This document shows, piece after piece, positions 7,036 to 14,995 of a stretch of 31,314 nt of DNA. Origin of the DNA: JAHWJR01 sp035942035 (GTDB lineage Bacteria > Actinomycetota > Acidimicrobiia > Acidimicrobiales > CADCSY01). The number at the start of each line of letters is the position of its first letter. The stretch's first letter is position 1. The notes under the pieces were generated by a model. The model saw nothing but the letters and a program-made list of their open reading frames with translations, was not told where the DNA came from and ran no database searches. Both the position numbers and the translations under genes were made by a program. The DNA lies in assembly GCA_035942035.1 (NCBI GenBank), contig DASZDK010000020.1, positions 1-31,314 on the forward strand. Reading direction: 5' to 3'.

Positions 7036-8982
7036 TCAGACCCGCGTGCCCGTGACCTCGACGGTCAAACGGGCGACGAAGTCGTCGACGCTCACCCCGC
7101 GCTCGACCTCACCCTGCCTCCCGTTGACCCCCACCGTGCCGGCGGCCACGTCGTCGTCACCGACCACGAGCACCCATGGCAGCTTCTCGAGCTTGGCCCG
7201 GCGGATCCGCGCCCCGAGGGGCTCGTCGGCACCGACTTCGTCGACCCGGAAACCTGCGCCGCGCAACCGGGCGCCCACGTCGGTGGCATAGGCCTCGTGG
7301 TCGTCGCGCACGGGGAGCACCCGCACCTGCACCGGTGCCAGCCACGTCGGGAAGGCGCCGGCATAGTGCTCGAGCAGGATGGCGAAGAAGCGCTCCACCG
7401 AGCCGAACAGGGCCCGGTGGACCATGATCGGCCGGTGCCGGGCGTTGTCGGCCCCGACGTACTCGAGCCCGAAGCGCTGCGGCAGCTGGAAGTCGACCTG
7501 GATGGTCGAGAGCTGCCAGCGCCGGCCGATGGCGTCCCGCAGGTGCACGTCGATCTTGGGCCCGTAGAAGGCGCCGCCACCCTCGTCGACGTCGAAGCTG
7601 AGGGAGGTGCGCTCCAGCGCCAACCCCAGGGCCTCCGTGGCGGCCTTCCAGTCGTCGTCGGAGCCCACCGACTTCTCCTGGGGACGGGTCGACAGCGTCG
7701 CCTCGAACTCCTCGAAGCCGAAGGCCCGCAGCATCCGCAGCACGAAGTCGACCAGAGCCGTGATCTCCTCGACCGCCTGGTCGGGCGTGCAGAAGATGTG
7801 GCTGTCGTCCTGGTTGAAACCCCGGGCCCGCAGCAGTCCGTTGAGCACGCCCGAGCGCTCGTTGCGGTAGACGGTGGCGATCTCGAACAGCCGCAGTGGG
7901 AGCTCCCGGTACGAGCGCTGGTTGCTGCGGTAGATCAGCACGTGGAACGGGCAGCTCATGGGCTTGGCGTAATAGCGGGCGCCCTCCATCTCCATGGGCG
8001 GGTACATGCTCTCGGCGTAGAAGTCGAGGTGGCCGCTGGTCTCCCACAGCCCGCTCCGAGCGAGGTGGGGCGAGTAGGCGTACTGGTAGCCCGCCCGCTC
8101 GTGCTCGGCCCGGCTGAAGTCCTCCATGAGCTTGCGCACCATGGCCCCCTTGGGATGCCACACCACCAGCCCGGCGCCCAGCTCCTCGGGCATGGAGAAC
8201 AGGTCGAGCTCGGTGCCCAGGCGCCGGTGGTTGCGTCGCTCGGCCTCCCGCAGCCGCTCGAGGTGGGCGTCCAGCGCCGCCTTGGACTCCCAGGCGGTGC
8301 CGTAGATGCGCTGGAGCATGGGCCGGCGCTCGTCACCGCGCCAGTAGGCGCCGGCCACCTTCTGGAGCTTGAAGTGGCCGAGCCGGCCAGTGGACGGCAC
8401 GTGGGGCCCGCGGCACAGGTCGACGAAGCGCTCGGTGTTGCGGTAGGCGCTCACCTGGCCGCCGCCGGCGCCCTCGGAGGGGTCGACGCCCTCGATGATC
8501 TCCCGCTTGTAGGGCTGGTCGGCGAACAGCTTCAACCCTTGGTCGCGATCGTGCTCCTCCCGCACGAAGGGCTGGTCCTCGGCCACGATCTCGCGCATGC
8601 GGGCCTCGATGCGCTCGAGGTCCTCGTCGGTGAAGGTGGCGCCCCCGGGCAGCTCGAAGTCGTAGTAGAAGCCGTCCTCGATGGGCGGCCCGATGGCGAA
8701 CTTGGCGCCGGGGAACAAGTCGAGCACGGCCTGGGCCATCACATGGGCGGTGGAGTGGCGCAGCACCTCCCGTCCCGCCTCGGAGCCGTCGGTGACCACG
8801 GCCACGGTGGCGCCGGGGGGCAGCGGCACGGAGAGATCGACCCGCTGCCCGTCGACGGTGGCGGCCACGGCGGCCTGGGCCAGCCGGCGGCCGATGTGGG
8901 CGGCCAGCTCGCCGGCGGTGGTGCCCGCCGGGACCTCACGGGCCGATCCGTCGGGAAGCGAGACGGTGATGGGCTCGGCCAT
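7036..8982 (-). CDS. thrS: Threonyl-tRNA synthetase
   Basis: A 648-residue class II aminoacyl-tRNA synthetase that charges tRNA-Thr. Order: TGS domain (about 1-62); editing domain with HSTAH (76-80) and CRGPH (190-194) for removing mischarged Ser; catalytic core with motif 2 (FEIATVYRNERSG, about 366-378); C-terminal anticodon-binding domain (about 545-648). The three zinc ligands of the core are visible: Cys344 (KPMSCPFH), His395 (QDDSHIF) and His522 (VHRALFG), spaced as in the E. coli enzyme. Length is normal. The ATG at 8982 has TAGCAT exactly six bases upstream, which suggests a leaderless mRNA. The HIT gene follows by four bases. Confidence 0.97.
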   Translation of the reverse strand: MAEPITVSLPDGSAREVPAGTTAGELAAHIGRRLAQAAVAATVDGQRVDLSVPLPPGATVAVVTDGSEAGREVLRHSTAHVMAQAVLDLFPGAKFAIGPPIEDGFYYDFELPGGATFTDEDLERIEARMREIVAEDQPFVREEHDRDQGLKLFADQPYKREIIEGVDPSEGAGGGQVSAYRNTERFVDLCRGPHVPSTGRLGHFKLQKVAGAYWRGDERRPMLQRIYGTAWESKAALDAHLERLREAERRNHRRLGTELDLFSMPEELGAGLVVWHPKGAMVRKLMEDFSRAEHERAGYQYAYSPHLARSGLWETSGHLDFYAESMYPPMEMEGARYYAKPMSCPFHVLIYRSNQRSYRELPLRLFEIATVYRNERSGVLNGLLRARGFNQDDSHIFCTPDQAVEEITALVDFVLRMLRAFGFEEFEATLSTRPQEKSVGSDDDWKAATEALGLALERTSLSFDVDEGGGAFYGPKIDVHLRDAIGRRWQLSTIQVDFQLPQRFGLEYVGADNARHRPIMVHRALFGSVERFFAILLEHYAGAFPTWLAPVQVRVLPVRDDHEAYATDVGARLRGAGFRVDEVGADEPLGARIRRAKLEKLPWVLVVGDDDVAAGTVGVNGRQGEVERGVSVDDFVARLTVEVTGTRV

Positions 8983-8988
8983 CGCCCG

Positions 8989-8994
8989 ATGCTA
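8989..8994 (-). promoter_or_regulatory. -10-like TAGCAT, leaderless spacing, thrS
   Basis: TAGCAT on the minus strand, six bases before the thrS ATG. There is no Shine-Dalgarno between them and no room for a T-box leader; the mshC stop is about 30 bases further upstream. Confidence 0.5.
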
Positions 8995-9023
8995 CCGGTG
9001 CCCTCCGGCCCGAGACCGGGGCT

Positions 9024-10145
9024 TTACTGCTGGGCCAGGTCGACGCCGAGCAGGGCGGCCCCGGCACCCACGCCTTGCCCCGACGAGGCGGCGGCGTCGA
9101 GGGCGGCCAGCGCCTGGGCCGTGTCGAGGTCGGCGTCGAGCGCGTCCCGCACCTGGTGCAGCCCGCCGTCGCCGGGCCCGGCCACCCGCCACGCCGCGAG
9201 CTGGGCGGCCGCCGTGGCCAGGAGGGCGTCGCTCCACTCCCAGTCACTGCGGTAGTGGTTGGCGAGCACGGCGAGGCGGATGGCGGCCGGCTCCCAGTCC
9301 TTGAGCAGGTCGCTCACGAAGACCAGGTTGCCCAGCGACTTCGACATCTTCTCGCCGTCGAGGCCGACCATCCCGGTGTGCATCCAGTGCCGTACGAAGG
9401 GCTCCCCGGTCACCGACTCCGACTGCGCCGCCTCGCACTCGTGGTGGGGGAAGACCAGGTCGTTCCCGCCCCCGTGCAGGTCGAGGGTGGTCCCGAGCTC
9501 GCGAAGCGCCAGCGCCGAGCACTCGATGTGCCATCCCGGGCGCCCCGGGCCCCACAGCGACTCCCACGCCGGCTCCCCCTCGTCCGAGGGTTGCCACAGC
9601 ACGAAGTCGAGCGGGTGGCGCTTGTGGGGATCGTCGGGGTTGCCGCCCCGCTCGGCGGCCAGCTCGAGCATCGTCGCCTCGTCGAGATTGGAGACCTGCC
9701 CGAAGCGGGGGAAGGAGGAGATGTCGAAGTAGACGGCGCCACCGGCGCGGTAGGCGTGGTCGGCATCGAGGACCATCCCGATGAAGCCCCGGATGTCGGC
9801 GATGGCCGAGGTGGCCCGGGGCTCGCTGAAGCACGGCAACATGCCCAGGTCGCGCATGTCGCCCTGAAAGCGGGCCGTCTCTGCGGCAGCCAGGTCGAGG
9901 TAGTGCACCCCCAGCTCCTTGGCCTTGGCCAGCAGCGGGTCGTCGACGTCGGTGATGTTGCGCACCACCCGCGTCTCGTGGCCGAGGTCGCGCAGACGTC
10001 GTTGGAGGACGTCGTAGGCCAGGTAGGTGGCGGCGTGACCCAGGTGGGTGGAGTCGTAGGGAGTGATGCCGCAGACGTACATCGTCACCAGCGGCCCGGG
10101 CTCGAAGGCCACCACGTCCTGGCGGGCGGTGTCGAAGAGGCGCAC
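9024..10145 (-). CDS. mshC: Cysteine:glucosaminyl-inositol ligase (mycothiol synthesis)
   Basis: A 373-residue class I synthetase-like ligase that joins Cys to GlcN-Ins using ATP, the step before acetylation in mycothiol synthesis. It is related to CysRS, but the MshC form of the first signature is clear: MYVCGITPYDSTHLGHAATY (22-41) with HLGH at 34-37. KMSKS is at 266-270. Zinc ligands fit Cys25, Cys209, His234 and Glu238. CysRS normally has a C-terminal anticodon-binding region; this protein ends near 373, as MshC does, although it is about 40 residues shorter than mycobacterial MshC. The GTG at 10145 is chosen because RLFDTA matches the family N-terminus and it begins ten bases after the F420 reductase stop, suggesting one operon. 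A CysRS role is the alternative but is unlikely. Confidence 0.88.
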   Translation of the reverse strand: MRLFDTARQDVVAFEPGPLVTMYVCGITPYDSTHLGHAATYLAYDVLQRRLRDLGHETRVVRNITDVDDPLLAKAKELGVHYLDLAAAETARFQGDMRDLGMLPCFSEPRATSAIADIRGFIGMVLDADHAYRAGGAVYFDISSFPRFGQVSNLDEATMLELAAERGGNPDDPHKRHPLDFVLWQPSDEGEPAWESLWGPGRPGWHIECSALALRELGTTLDLHGGGNDLVFPHHECEAAQSESVTGEPFVRHWMHTGMVGLDGEKMSKSLGNLVFVSDLLKDWEPAAIRLAVLANHYRSDWEWSDALLATAAAQLAAWRVAGPGDGGLHQVRDALDADLDTAQALAALDAAASSGQGVGAGAALLGVDLAQQ

Positions 10146-10155
10146 GGTGCCGGTG

Positions 10156-10824
10156 TCAGGCGCCGCCGTCGTCGTCGATGCCGGTGAGCTTGACGGCGAC
10201 TCGGGTCTTGTACCGACCGTTGAGCTGGAGCAGCACGGCGGCGAACGCTTCGATCGGCGCGGCGTTGGACAGGCCGCCGGCGTCGAGAGGCCGGAGCCCC
10301 GGGATGCGTCGCACCACCTCGGCGGTGGCCTCGGTGGCAGAGAGGTGGTCGGAACAGATGAGCACGTCGGAGTCGATGGGGTGGTCGATCCCGGCCAGCT
10401 CCCGAGCGGGGAGGTGGTGGAAGGCGGCGGCCACATAGGCCCCGGGTACCGCTGCCTGCACGTTGCCGGCCACCGAGCCCCGCGGCGGGACGAGGGGCTG
10501 GAACTCGTTGCCCACCTTGGCCAGGGCGTTGGCCATGGACACCACCGGCTTGCCGCGCAGCTGGAGCTCCACCGACGCAGCAGTGGTGGCGGCGGCCTCC
10601 CACGGCGTGGCGATGACCACGAGGTCGGCCTCGGCCGCCTGCTCGTTCTCGGCGCCGTCGATGATCAGATCGTGATCGGGCCAGCGCCGGAGGAGGTCGT
10701 CACGAACCTCGAGGGCACGTGACTTCGACCGGGAGCCGACCACCACCTCGTAGCCCACCGAGGCGAGACGAGCGCTGAGGGCACGCCCGGCCGGACCTGT
10801 CCCTCCGAGAACGGCGATGCGCAC
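10156..10824 (-). CDS. npdG: NADPH-dependent F420 reductase
   Basis: A 222-residue Rossmann protein of the Fno/NpdG type, which moves hydride between NADPH and the deazaflavin coenzyme F420. The N-terminal nucleotide loop VLGGTGPAGRALSARLA (4-20) is followed by GSRS near residue 31, where Ser/Arg bind the NADP 2'-phosphate. The conserved DLVVIATPWEAA and the later AFHHLPARELA and DAGGLSNAAPIEAFAAVLLQLN blocks match the family over its full length. It implies that the cell makes and uses F420, which fits an actinobacterium. The start is GTG 10824 with TAGGCT six bases upstream (leaderless type). mshC follows after ten bases, linking two low-potential redox systems in one transcript. It diverges from fabI across 93 bases. 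Confidence 0.9.
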   Translation of the reverse strand: MRIAVLGGTGPAGRALSARLASVGYEVVVGSRSKSRALEVRDDLLRRWPDHDLIIDGAENEQAAEADLVVIATPWEAAATTAASVELQLRGKPVVSMANALAKVGNEFQPLVPPRGSVAGNVQAAVPGAYVAAAFHHLPARELAGIDHPIDSDVLICSDHLSATEATAEVVRRIPGLRPLDAGGLSNAAPIEAFAAVLLQLNGRYKTRVAVKLTGIDDDGGA

Positions 10825-10830
10825 CCGGGC

Positions 10831-10836
10831 AGCCTA
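10831..10836 (-). promoter_or_regulatory. -10-like TAGGCT, leaderless spacing, F420 reductase
   Basis: TAGGCT on the minus strand is followed by exactly six bases and GTG. It is in the divergent gap with fabI. Confidence 0.5.
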
Positions 10837-10881
10837 ATGCGCCGGCCGGCAATGGCACCGGGAGGGACGAGACGGGGCCGC

Positions 10882-10887
10882 TAAGGT
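10882..10887 (+). promoter_or_regulatory. -10-like TAAGGT with short leader, fabI
   Basis: TAAGGT lies 30 bases before the fabI ATG, and a GGAGG ribosome site (10909-10913) lies between. Here a conventional short leader is expected rather than a leaderless mRNA. Confidence 0.4.
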
Positions 10888-10917
10888 GCCGCCGAGTTCC
10901 GATCGCTCGGAGGCGGC

Positions 10918-11685
10918 ATGCTCCTGGAAGGCAAGCGGGTCCTGGTCACCGGAGTGCTGACCGATGCGTCCATCGCCTACGCCGTGGCCGGCCGGGCCGC
11001 CGAGCAGGGCGCCGAGCTGGTGCTGACCGGCGCCGGCCGGGGCCTGCCGCTCACCCGGCGCACCGCCCGCAAGCTTCCGGGCGCTCCGCCGGTGCTCGAG
11101 CTCGACGTGACCGACGCCGATCATCTCTCTGGCCTGGCCCCGTCGCTGGAGGAGCTGGGCTGGGACCGGGTCGACGGGGTCGTCCACGCCATCGGCTTTG
11201 CTCCCAAGGCGTGCCTCGGCTCGGGCATGTTCACCGCCGGCTGGGACGACGTGTCGGTGGCCCTGCACATTTCGGCCTACTCGCTCAAGGCGCTCACCGA
11301 AGCGGTGCTCCCCCTGCTGACCCGGGGAAGCAGTGTCGTGGGGCTGGACTTCGACGCCAGTGTGACCTGGTCCGCCTACGACTGGATGGGCGTGGCCAAG
11401 GCGGCGTTCGAGTCGACGAGCCGCTACCTGGCCCGAGACCTCGGCGCCCAGGGCATCCGGGTCAACCTGGTGGCCGCCGGGCCCATCCGCACCATGGCCG
11501 GCAAGTCGATCCCCGGCTTCGACACCTTCGAGAAGGTATGGACCGAGCGGGCCCCGCTGGGCTGGAACGTGGCCGACGCCGAGCCGGTGGCCCGCTCGTG
11601 CGTGGCCCTGCTGTCCGACTGGTTCCCGGCCACCACCGGAGAGATCGTCCACGTCGACGGCGGCTTCCACGCCGTGGGCGCCTGA
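10918..11685 (+). CDS. fabI: Enoyl-ACP reductase, InhA-like
   Basis: A 255-residue short-chain dehydrogenase that reduces the 2-enoyl-ACP double bond with NADH, the last step of each fatty-acid elongation round. It aligns along its length with mycobacterial InhA: VLVTGVLTDASIA at the cofactor site (8-20), VDGVVHAIGFAP (85-96), HISAYSLKAL, DFD (144-146), then YDWMGVAK with Tyr154 and Lys161 as catalytic residues, and NLVAAGPIRT. The substrate-binding loop after it (about 190-205) is roughly ten residues shorter than in InhA, which may mean shorter acyl substrates. The ATG has GGAGG four bases upstream. The EamA gene downstream has its own promoter-like motif. Confidence 0.92.
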   Translation: MLLEGKRVLVTGVLTDASIAYAVAGRAAEQGAELVLTGAGRGLPLTRRTARKLPGAPPVLELDVTDADHLSGLAPSLEELGWDRVDGVVHAIGFAPKACLGSGMFTAGWDDVSVALHISAYSLKALTEAVLPLLTRGSSVVGLDFDASVTWSAYDWMGVAKAAFESTSRYLARDLGAQGIRVNLVAAGPIRTMAGKSIPGFDTFEKVWTERAPLGWNVADAEPVARSCVALLSDWFPATTGEIVHVDGGFHAVGA

Positions 11686-11792
11686 GGGCCAGCAAGCAAC
11701 CACCGGGGCCGACCTCCTCGCCCAGAGACGCCACCTCGCCGGGGCGGCCACTCCGCCGCCGGTGCCCGCGCGTCATCCCCGCCGGCCCCGGC

Positions 11793-11798
11793 GATACT
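11793..11798 (+). promoter_or_regulatory. -10-like GATACT, leaderless spacing, EamA gene
   Basis: GATACT is followed by six bases and ATG 11805. It keeps the A and final T of TANNNT but begins with G, so it is a weaker match. Confidence 0.35.
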
Positions 11799-11804
11799 CC
11801 CGAC

Positions 11805-12653
11805 ATGGCGCTCGCCCTCGGTCTCGCCGTCGCCGTCGTCTACGGCACCGCCGATTTCCTCGGTGGGCTGGCCACCCGCCGAAACCCGGCCTTCGTGGTG
11901 GTGGCCCTCTCGCAGGTCTGGGGCGTGGTGGTGCTCGCCGCCGCGTCGGCAGTCCTTACCGACGCCACGCCCGCACCCCGAGACCTGGCTCTCGGTGCCG
12001 CCGCCGGAGTGGTCGGCCTCCTCGGCGTGGGCCTGCTCTACCAGGCGCTGTCCAGCGGGTCCATGGGGGTGGTCGCCCCCATCACCGCGGTCGGCGCGGC
12101 CGTCCTGCCGCTGGCCTGGGGCCTGGCCAGCGGCGAGCGGCCAGCGGTCGTCTCCCTGGTGGGGATCGTCGTGGCGCTGGTGGCGGTGGCGCTGGTCGCC
12201 GGGGGCGCGCCCCCGGGCGCTGCTGCGGCGGTGGCCCGCCACTCCCGCCGTCCCCTGGGCCTGGCCATCGGCGCCGGCGCCGCCTTCGGGGTGTTGTTCA
12301 TCCTCCTCGCCGGCACCCGGGCCGACGCCGGGCTCTCCCCCCTGGTGGCCGCCCGGGTCGCCTCGCTGGCCATCCTGGCGGTGGCGGTCCTGGCCATGCG
12401 CCCACCACTGCGGGTGGCGCCCGGCAGTGGGGCCGCGGTGGCCGGAGCAGGGCTGCTCGACATGGCCGCCAACGTGTTGTTCCTGCTCGCCGTCCGCCGG
12501 GGACTGCTCTCGCTCGTCGCCGTGCTGGCGTCGCTCTACCCGGCGGCCACCAGCGTGTTGGCCCGGACCGTGCTGGGCGAGCGCCTGGGCCGGCTGCAGG
12601 TGGGGGGGCTCGGACTCGCCCTGGTCGGGCTGGTGCTCATCGCCGCCGGTTAG
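11805..12653 (+). CDS. EamA/DMT-family transporter
   Basis: A 282-residue, very hydrophobic protein with about ten predicted membrane helices in two five-helix halves, as in the drug/metabolite transporter superfamily. The first half begins MALALGLAVAVVYGTADFLGG and includes the family-typical YQALSSGSMGVVAPITAVGA near the end of helices 3-4. The second half begins after a polar loop (about 138-150) and ends with SLYPAATSVLARTVLGERL and a last helix. Members export amino acids, metabolites or drugs; substrate cannot be read from sequence. The ATG at 11805 is preferred because it starts directly at helix 1 and is preceded by GATACT at six bases. The gene ends 45 bases before the convergent M23 gene. 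Confidence 0.88.
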   Translation: MALALGLAVAVVYGTADFLGGLATRRNPAFVVVALSQVWGVVVLAAASAVLTDATPAPRDLALGAAAGVVGLLGVGLLYQALSSGSMGVVAPITAVGAAVLPLAWGLASGERPAVVSLVGIVVALVAVALVAGGAPPGAAAAVARHSRRPLGLAIGAGAAFGVLFILLAGTRADAGLSPLVAARVASLAILAVAVLAMRPPLRVAPGSGAAVAGAGLLDMAANVLFLLAVRRGLLSLVAVLASLYPAATSVLARTVLGERLGRLQVGGLGLALVGLVLIAAG

Positions 12654-12662
12654 GTCGTTGCT

Positions 12663-12693
12663 GCCGGCGAGGAGGCTGCGCCGGCGAGGAGGC
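12663..12693. repeat. 14-bp direct repeat in convergent gap
   Basis: GCCGGCGAGGAGGC occurs at 12663-12676 and again at 12680-12693, in the gap between the EamA and M23 genes. No stem is formed. It is probably a small local duplication. Confidence 0.6.
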
Positions 12694-12698
12694 GAGGC

Positions 12699-13865
12699 TC
12701 AGCAGTACTGGCTGAGCGTCGGGTACGGGTTCACCGGCGCGCCTCCACCAGGATGGATCTCGAAGTGCAGGTGGGTGGGACCGCCGCGGGCGTTGCCGGA
12801 GTCGCCGACGGTGCCGAGCACCGCTCCCTGCGCCACCCTGCCGCTGGCCCCGCTCAGCGAGTCGAGGTGGGTGCCGAAGTAGGTGTTGCCGTCGTCGCCC
12901 TTGAGGTAGTACGAGATCCCCCCCAGGCTCGAGTTGTGGCCCCGCACAGTGCCGCTGACGCTGGCCACCACGGGCGTGCCCCGGGGACTGAGGATGTCGT
13001 TGCCCTGGTGGCGCCGACCGCCGGAGCGGGGCTGGCCCCAGTCATTGCTGAACGCTCGCGGGCCCTGCACCGGGCACACCCAGCGACCCCTCGGCGCCGG
13101 CGCAGGGGCCGGCGCCGGGTCAGATGCGGGCTTGGGTGCCGGCGGCGGCGCCGCCGGGCGGGGAGACGGCCGGGGCGCCGCGCTGGCCACCTGGCTGGGA
13201 CGCCGACTGTCCGAGGGCGCCGGGGTGCTCCCGGTCCGGTCCGGCGCCTCACGGGCCTCCTCGGCCGCCCGTCGCTCAGCGTCTTGTTGCGCCTTGCGCT
13301 CCGCCTCCTGGCGGGCCCGGCGGTCGGCCTCCTCGCGAGCCCGCCGCTCCTCCTCGAGTCGTTGCAGGCGGGCCAGCTCGGCATTGGCCTGCTCGGCCCT
13401 TTCCCGAAACTCGCCGACCGCCGCCCCGGCCTCCTCCTGCTTGGCTTCCAGCGAGTCACGGGTGGCCTGTAGGTCCTGCCCCGTCTTGCGGTAGTCGTCG
13501 ACCGCCGCCTGAGTGTCGAGGGTGACGAAGCGCGCCAGGGCGTTGGCCCGGGCGAGCTGGTTCAAGTCGTCGTCGATCAAGATGGGCAGGGGCGGTGAGG
13601 TGTTGCGCATGAACTGCTCGACCGCCTGGCTCTGCACGATCCGTTCGAGCTCCGCCATCCGGGCCGAGCCCTCGGCCGCCCGAGCCTCGAGCGAGGCGAT
13701 CTCCACCTCGAGCTCCGCCATCCGGGTTTGGGCCTCGGCCAGCTCGGCGGCGACCTGGTTGGCCTCGCGGCGGGCCGCGTCGAACTCACTCTCGGCGCCG
13801 GCAGGGGCACCCGAGAGGATCATCACCGAAACGAGAACGGTGGCGGCGAGCGCCCGGCGGAACAC
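12699..13865 (-). CDS. Secreted M23 (LytM) endopeptidase with coiled coil
   Basis: A 388-residue exported peptidoglycan hydrolase of the EnvC/NlpD-like design. Order: signal peptide (about 1-24, ending GAPAGA); a long heptad coiled coil (about 25-85 and 120-205, rich in Ala/Glu/Arg); a Pro/Ala-rich flexible linker (about 210-260); a LytM domain (262-388). All zinc and catalytic positions are present: His286 and Asp290 in HQGND, His333 in GTHLD, His365 and His367 in HLHFE. It should cut peptide cross-links in peptidoglycan; the coiled coil suggests control by a partner such as FtsEX, though no ftsEX is nearby. The GTG at 13865 has TAACCT exactly six bases upstream. It ends in YC, with another Cys at 264 that could form a disulfide. 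Confidence 0.93.
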   Translation of the reverse strand: MFRRALAATVLVSVMILSGAPAGAESEFDAARREANQVAAELAEAQTRMAELEVEIASLEARAAEGSARMAELERIVQSQAVEQFMRNTSPPLPILIDDDLNQLARANALARFVTLDTQAAVDDYRKTGQDLQATRDSLEAKQEEAGAAVGEFRERAEQANAELARLQRLEEERRAREEADRRARQEAERKAQQDAERRAAEEAREAPDRTGSTPAPSDSRRPSQVASAAPRPSPRPAAPPPAPKPASDPAPAPAPAPRGRWVCPVQGPRAFSNDWGQPRSGGRRHQGNDILSPRGTPVVASVSGTVRGHNSSLGGISYYLKGDDGNTYFGTHLDSLSGASGRVAQGAVLGTVGDSGNARGGPTHLHFEIHPGGGAPVNPYPTLSQYC

Positions 13866-13871
13866 GAAGGG

Positions 13872-13877
13872 AGGTTA
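13872..13877 (-). promoter_or_regulatory. -10-like TAACCT, leaderless spacing, M23 gene
   Basis: TAACCT on the minus strand, six bases before the GTG of the M23 endopeptidase. Confidence 0.5.
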
Positions 13878-13936
13878 GGCGTCACGATTCCGTAATGAAA
13901 GCGCCGGCCCGGCCCGCCCCGGGCGGCAACCGCGGT

Positions 13937-14995
13937 TCAGCCCGACGCCCGCTCCGCCGCCGCCCGATCGTGCTCGTCCCTGATGTCGCCCACCAGCTCC
14001 TCCAGCACGTCCTCGATGGTGACCAGACCGGCCGTGCGACCCTCGGCGGTCACGACCAGCGCGAAGTGCAGGCGGGCACGACGCATGGCCAGGAGCAGCT
14101 GTTGCAGGGTCCGGTCCTCCGGCACCACCAGCATGCGGCGCACCAGGCGGCCAGGCAGCGGCCGACGGTGGGCGGCCGGGGCCAGATCGAGCAGGTCCTT
14201 GGCGTGGACGAAGCCGAGCACGTCGTCGAGGTCGCGCCCGAACACGGGGAGGCGGGAGTGGCCGCTCTCCACCACCACCCGTTCCACCTGGTCGGCGGTG
14301 GCCCCGGCGCTGACCGCCACGATTCGATCCCGCGGCACCATGACGGTGGACACCAGGCGGCCGGCGAAGCCCAGCGCACCGGTCATCAACTGGTGCTCGA
14401 CGTCCTGCAGGAGGCCCTCGTCGCGGGACACGGCCAACATGGCGGCGATCTCGTCGGCGGTGTGGGCGGCCACCAGCTCGTCGCGGGGCTCCACCCCCAG
14501 CAACCGCAGGCCGGCGTTGGCCGACCGGTTGAGCAGGACGATCAGCGGCCGGAGCACGGAGGTGAAGGCCCGCAGCGGGAAGGCCAGCCACAAGGCGCTG
14601 CGCTCGGGATCGGCGATGGCGATGTTCTTCGGGACCATCTCCCCGAGCACCATGTGCAAGAAGACCACCACCGTCAGGGCGACCACGAAGGCGAGGGTGT
14701 GGGAGGCGGCGGCGGGCATGCCCAGGGCAGCCAGCGGGCCCTCGAGCAGCTTGGCCAGCGCCGGCTCGGCCACGAAGCCCAGTCCCAGCGAAGCCATGGT
14801 GATGCCCAGCTGGGAGGCGGAGAGCATGAAGGACAGTTCCCGGATCGAGCGCTCGGCGGCTCGAGCTCGTGCGTTCCCCGTGCCGGCTAGCTGCTCGACC
14901 CGCGTCCGGCGGACGGCGACCAGGGCGAACTCGACGGCCACGAAGAAGGCATTGGCGACCAGGAGGAGCAGGCCGACGAGCAGTCCGGTGATCAC
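13937..14995 (-). CDS. CNNM/CorC-type membrane protein, short partner
   Basis: A 352-residue protein of the CNNM (DUF21 plus CBS) family, proposed Mg/Co or Na-coupled metal transporters. The N-terminal DUF21 membrane domain (about 1-190) has AFFVAVEFALVAVRRTRVEQL, SASQLGITMASLGLGFVAEP and MVLGEMVPKNIAIADPE. A CBS pair follows (about 205-340), with VMVPRDRIVAV, SGHSRLPVFGRDLDDVLGFVHAKDLL and a last CBS ending TIEDVLEELVGDI. It stops there, without the C-terminal CorC_HlyC domain that its upstream partner has. The GTG start overlaps the partner's stop as GTGA, so the two are translationally coupled and probably work as a heteromer. The shared PRxR and SGHSR-P blocks show they are paralogues. 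Transported ion is unproven. Confidence 0.85.
   Translation of the reverse strand: MITGLLVGLLLLVANAFFVAVEFALVAVRRTRVEQLAGTGNARARAAERSIRELSFMLSASQLGITMASLGLGFVAEPALAKLLEGPLAALGMPAAASHTLAFVVALTVVVFLHMVLGEMVPKNIAIADPERSALWLAFPLRAFTSVLRPLIVLLNRSANAGLRLLGVEPRDELVAAHTADEIAAMLAVSRDEGLLQDVEHQLMTGALGFAGRLVSTVMVPRDRIVAVSAGATADQVERVVVESGHSRLPVFGRDLDDVLGFVHAKDLLDLAPAAHRRPLPGRLVRRMLVVPEDRTLQQLLLAMRRARLHFALVVTAEGRTAGLVTIEDVLEELVGDIRDEHDRAAAERASG

Noticed and set aside
9024..10145. Cysteinyl-tRNA synthetase
   Set aside because: The first signature has the MshC form (THLGHAATY) and the protein ends without an anticodon-binding region; neighbours also fit mycothiol better.
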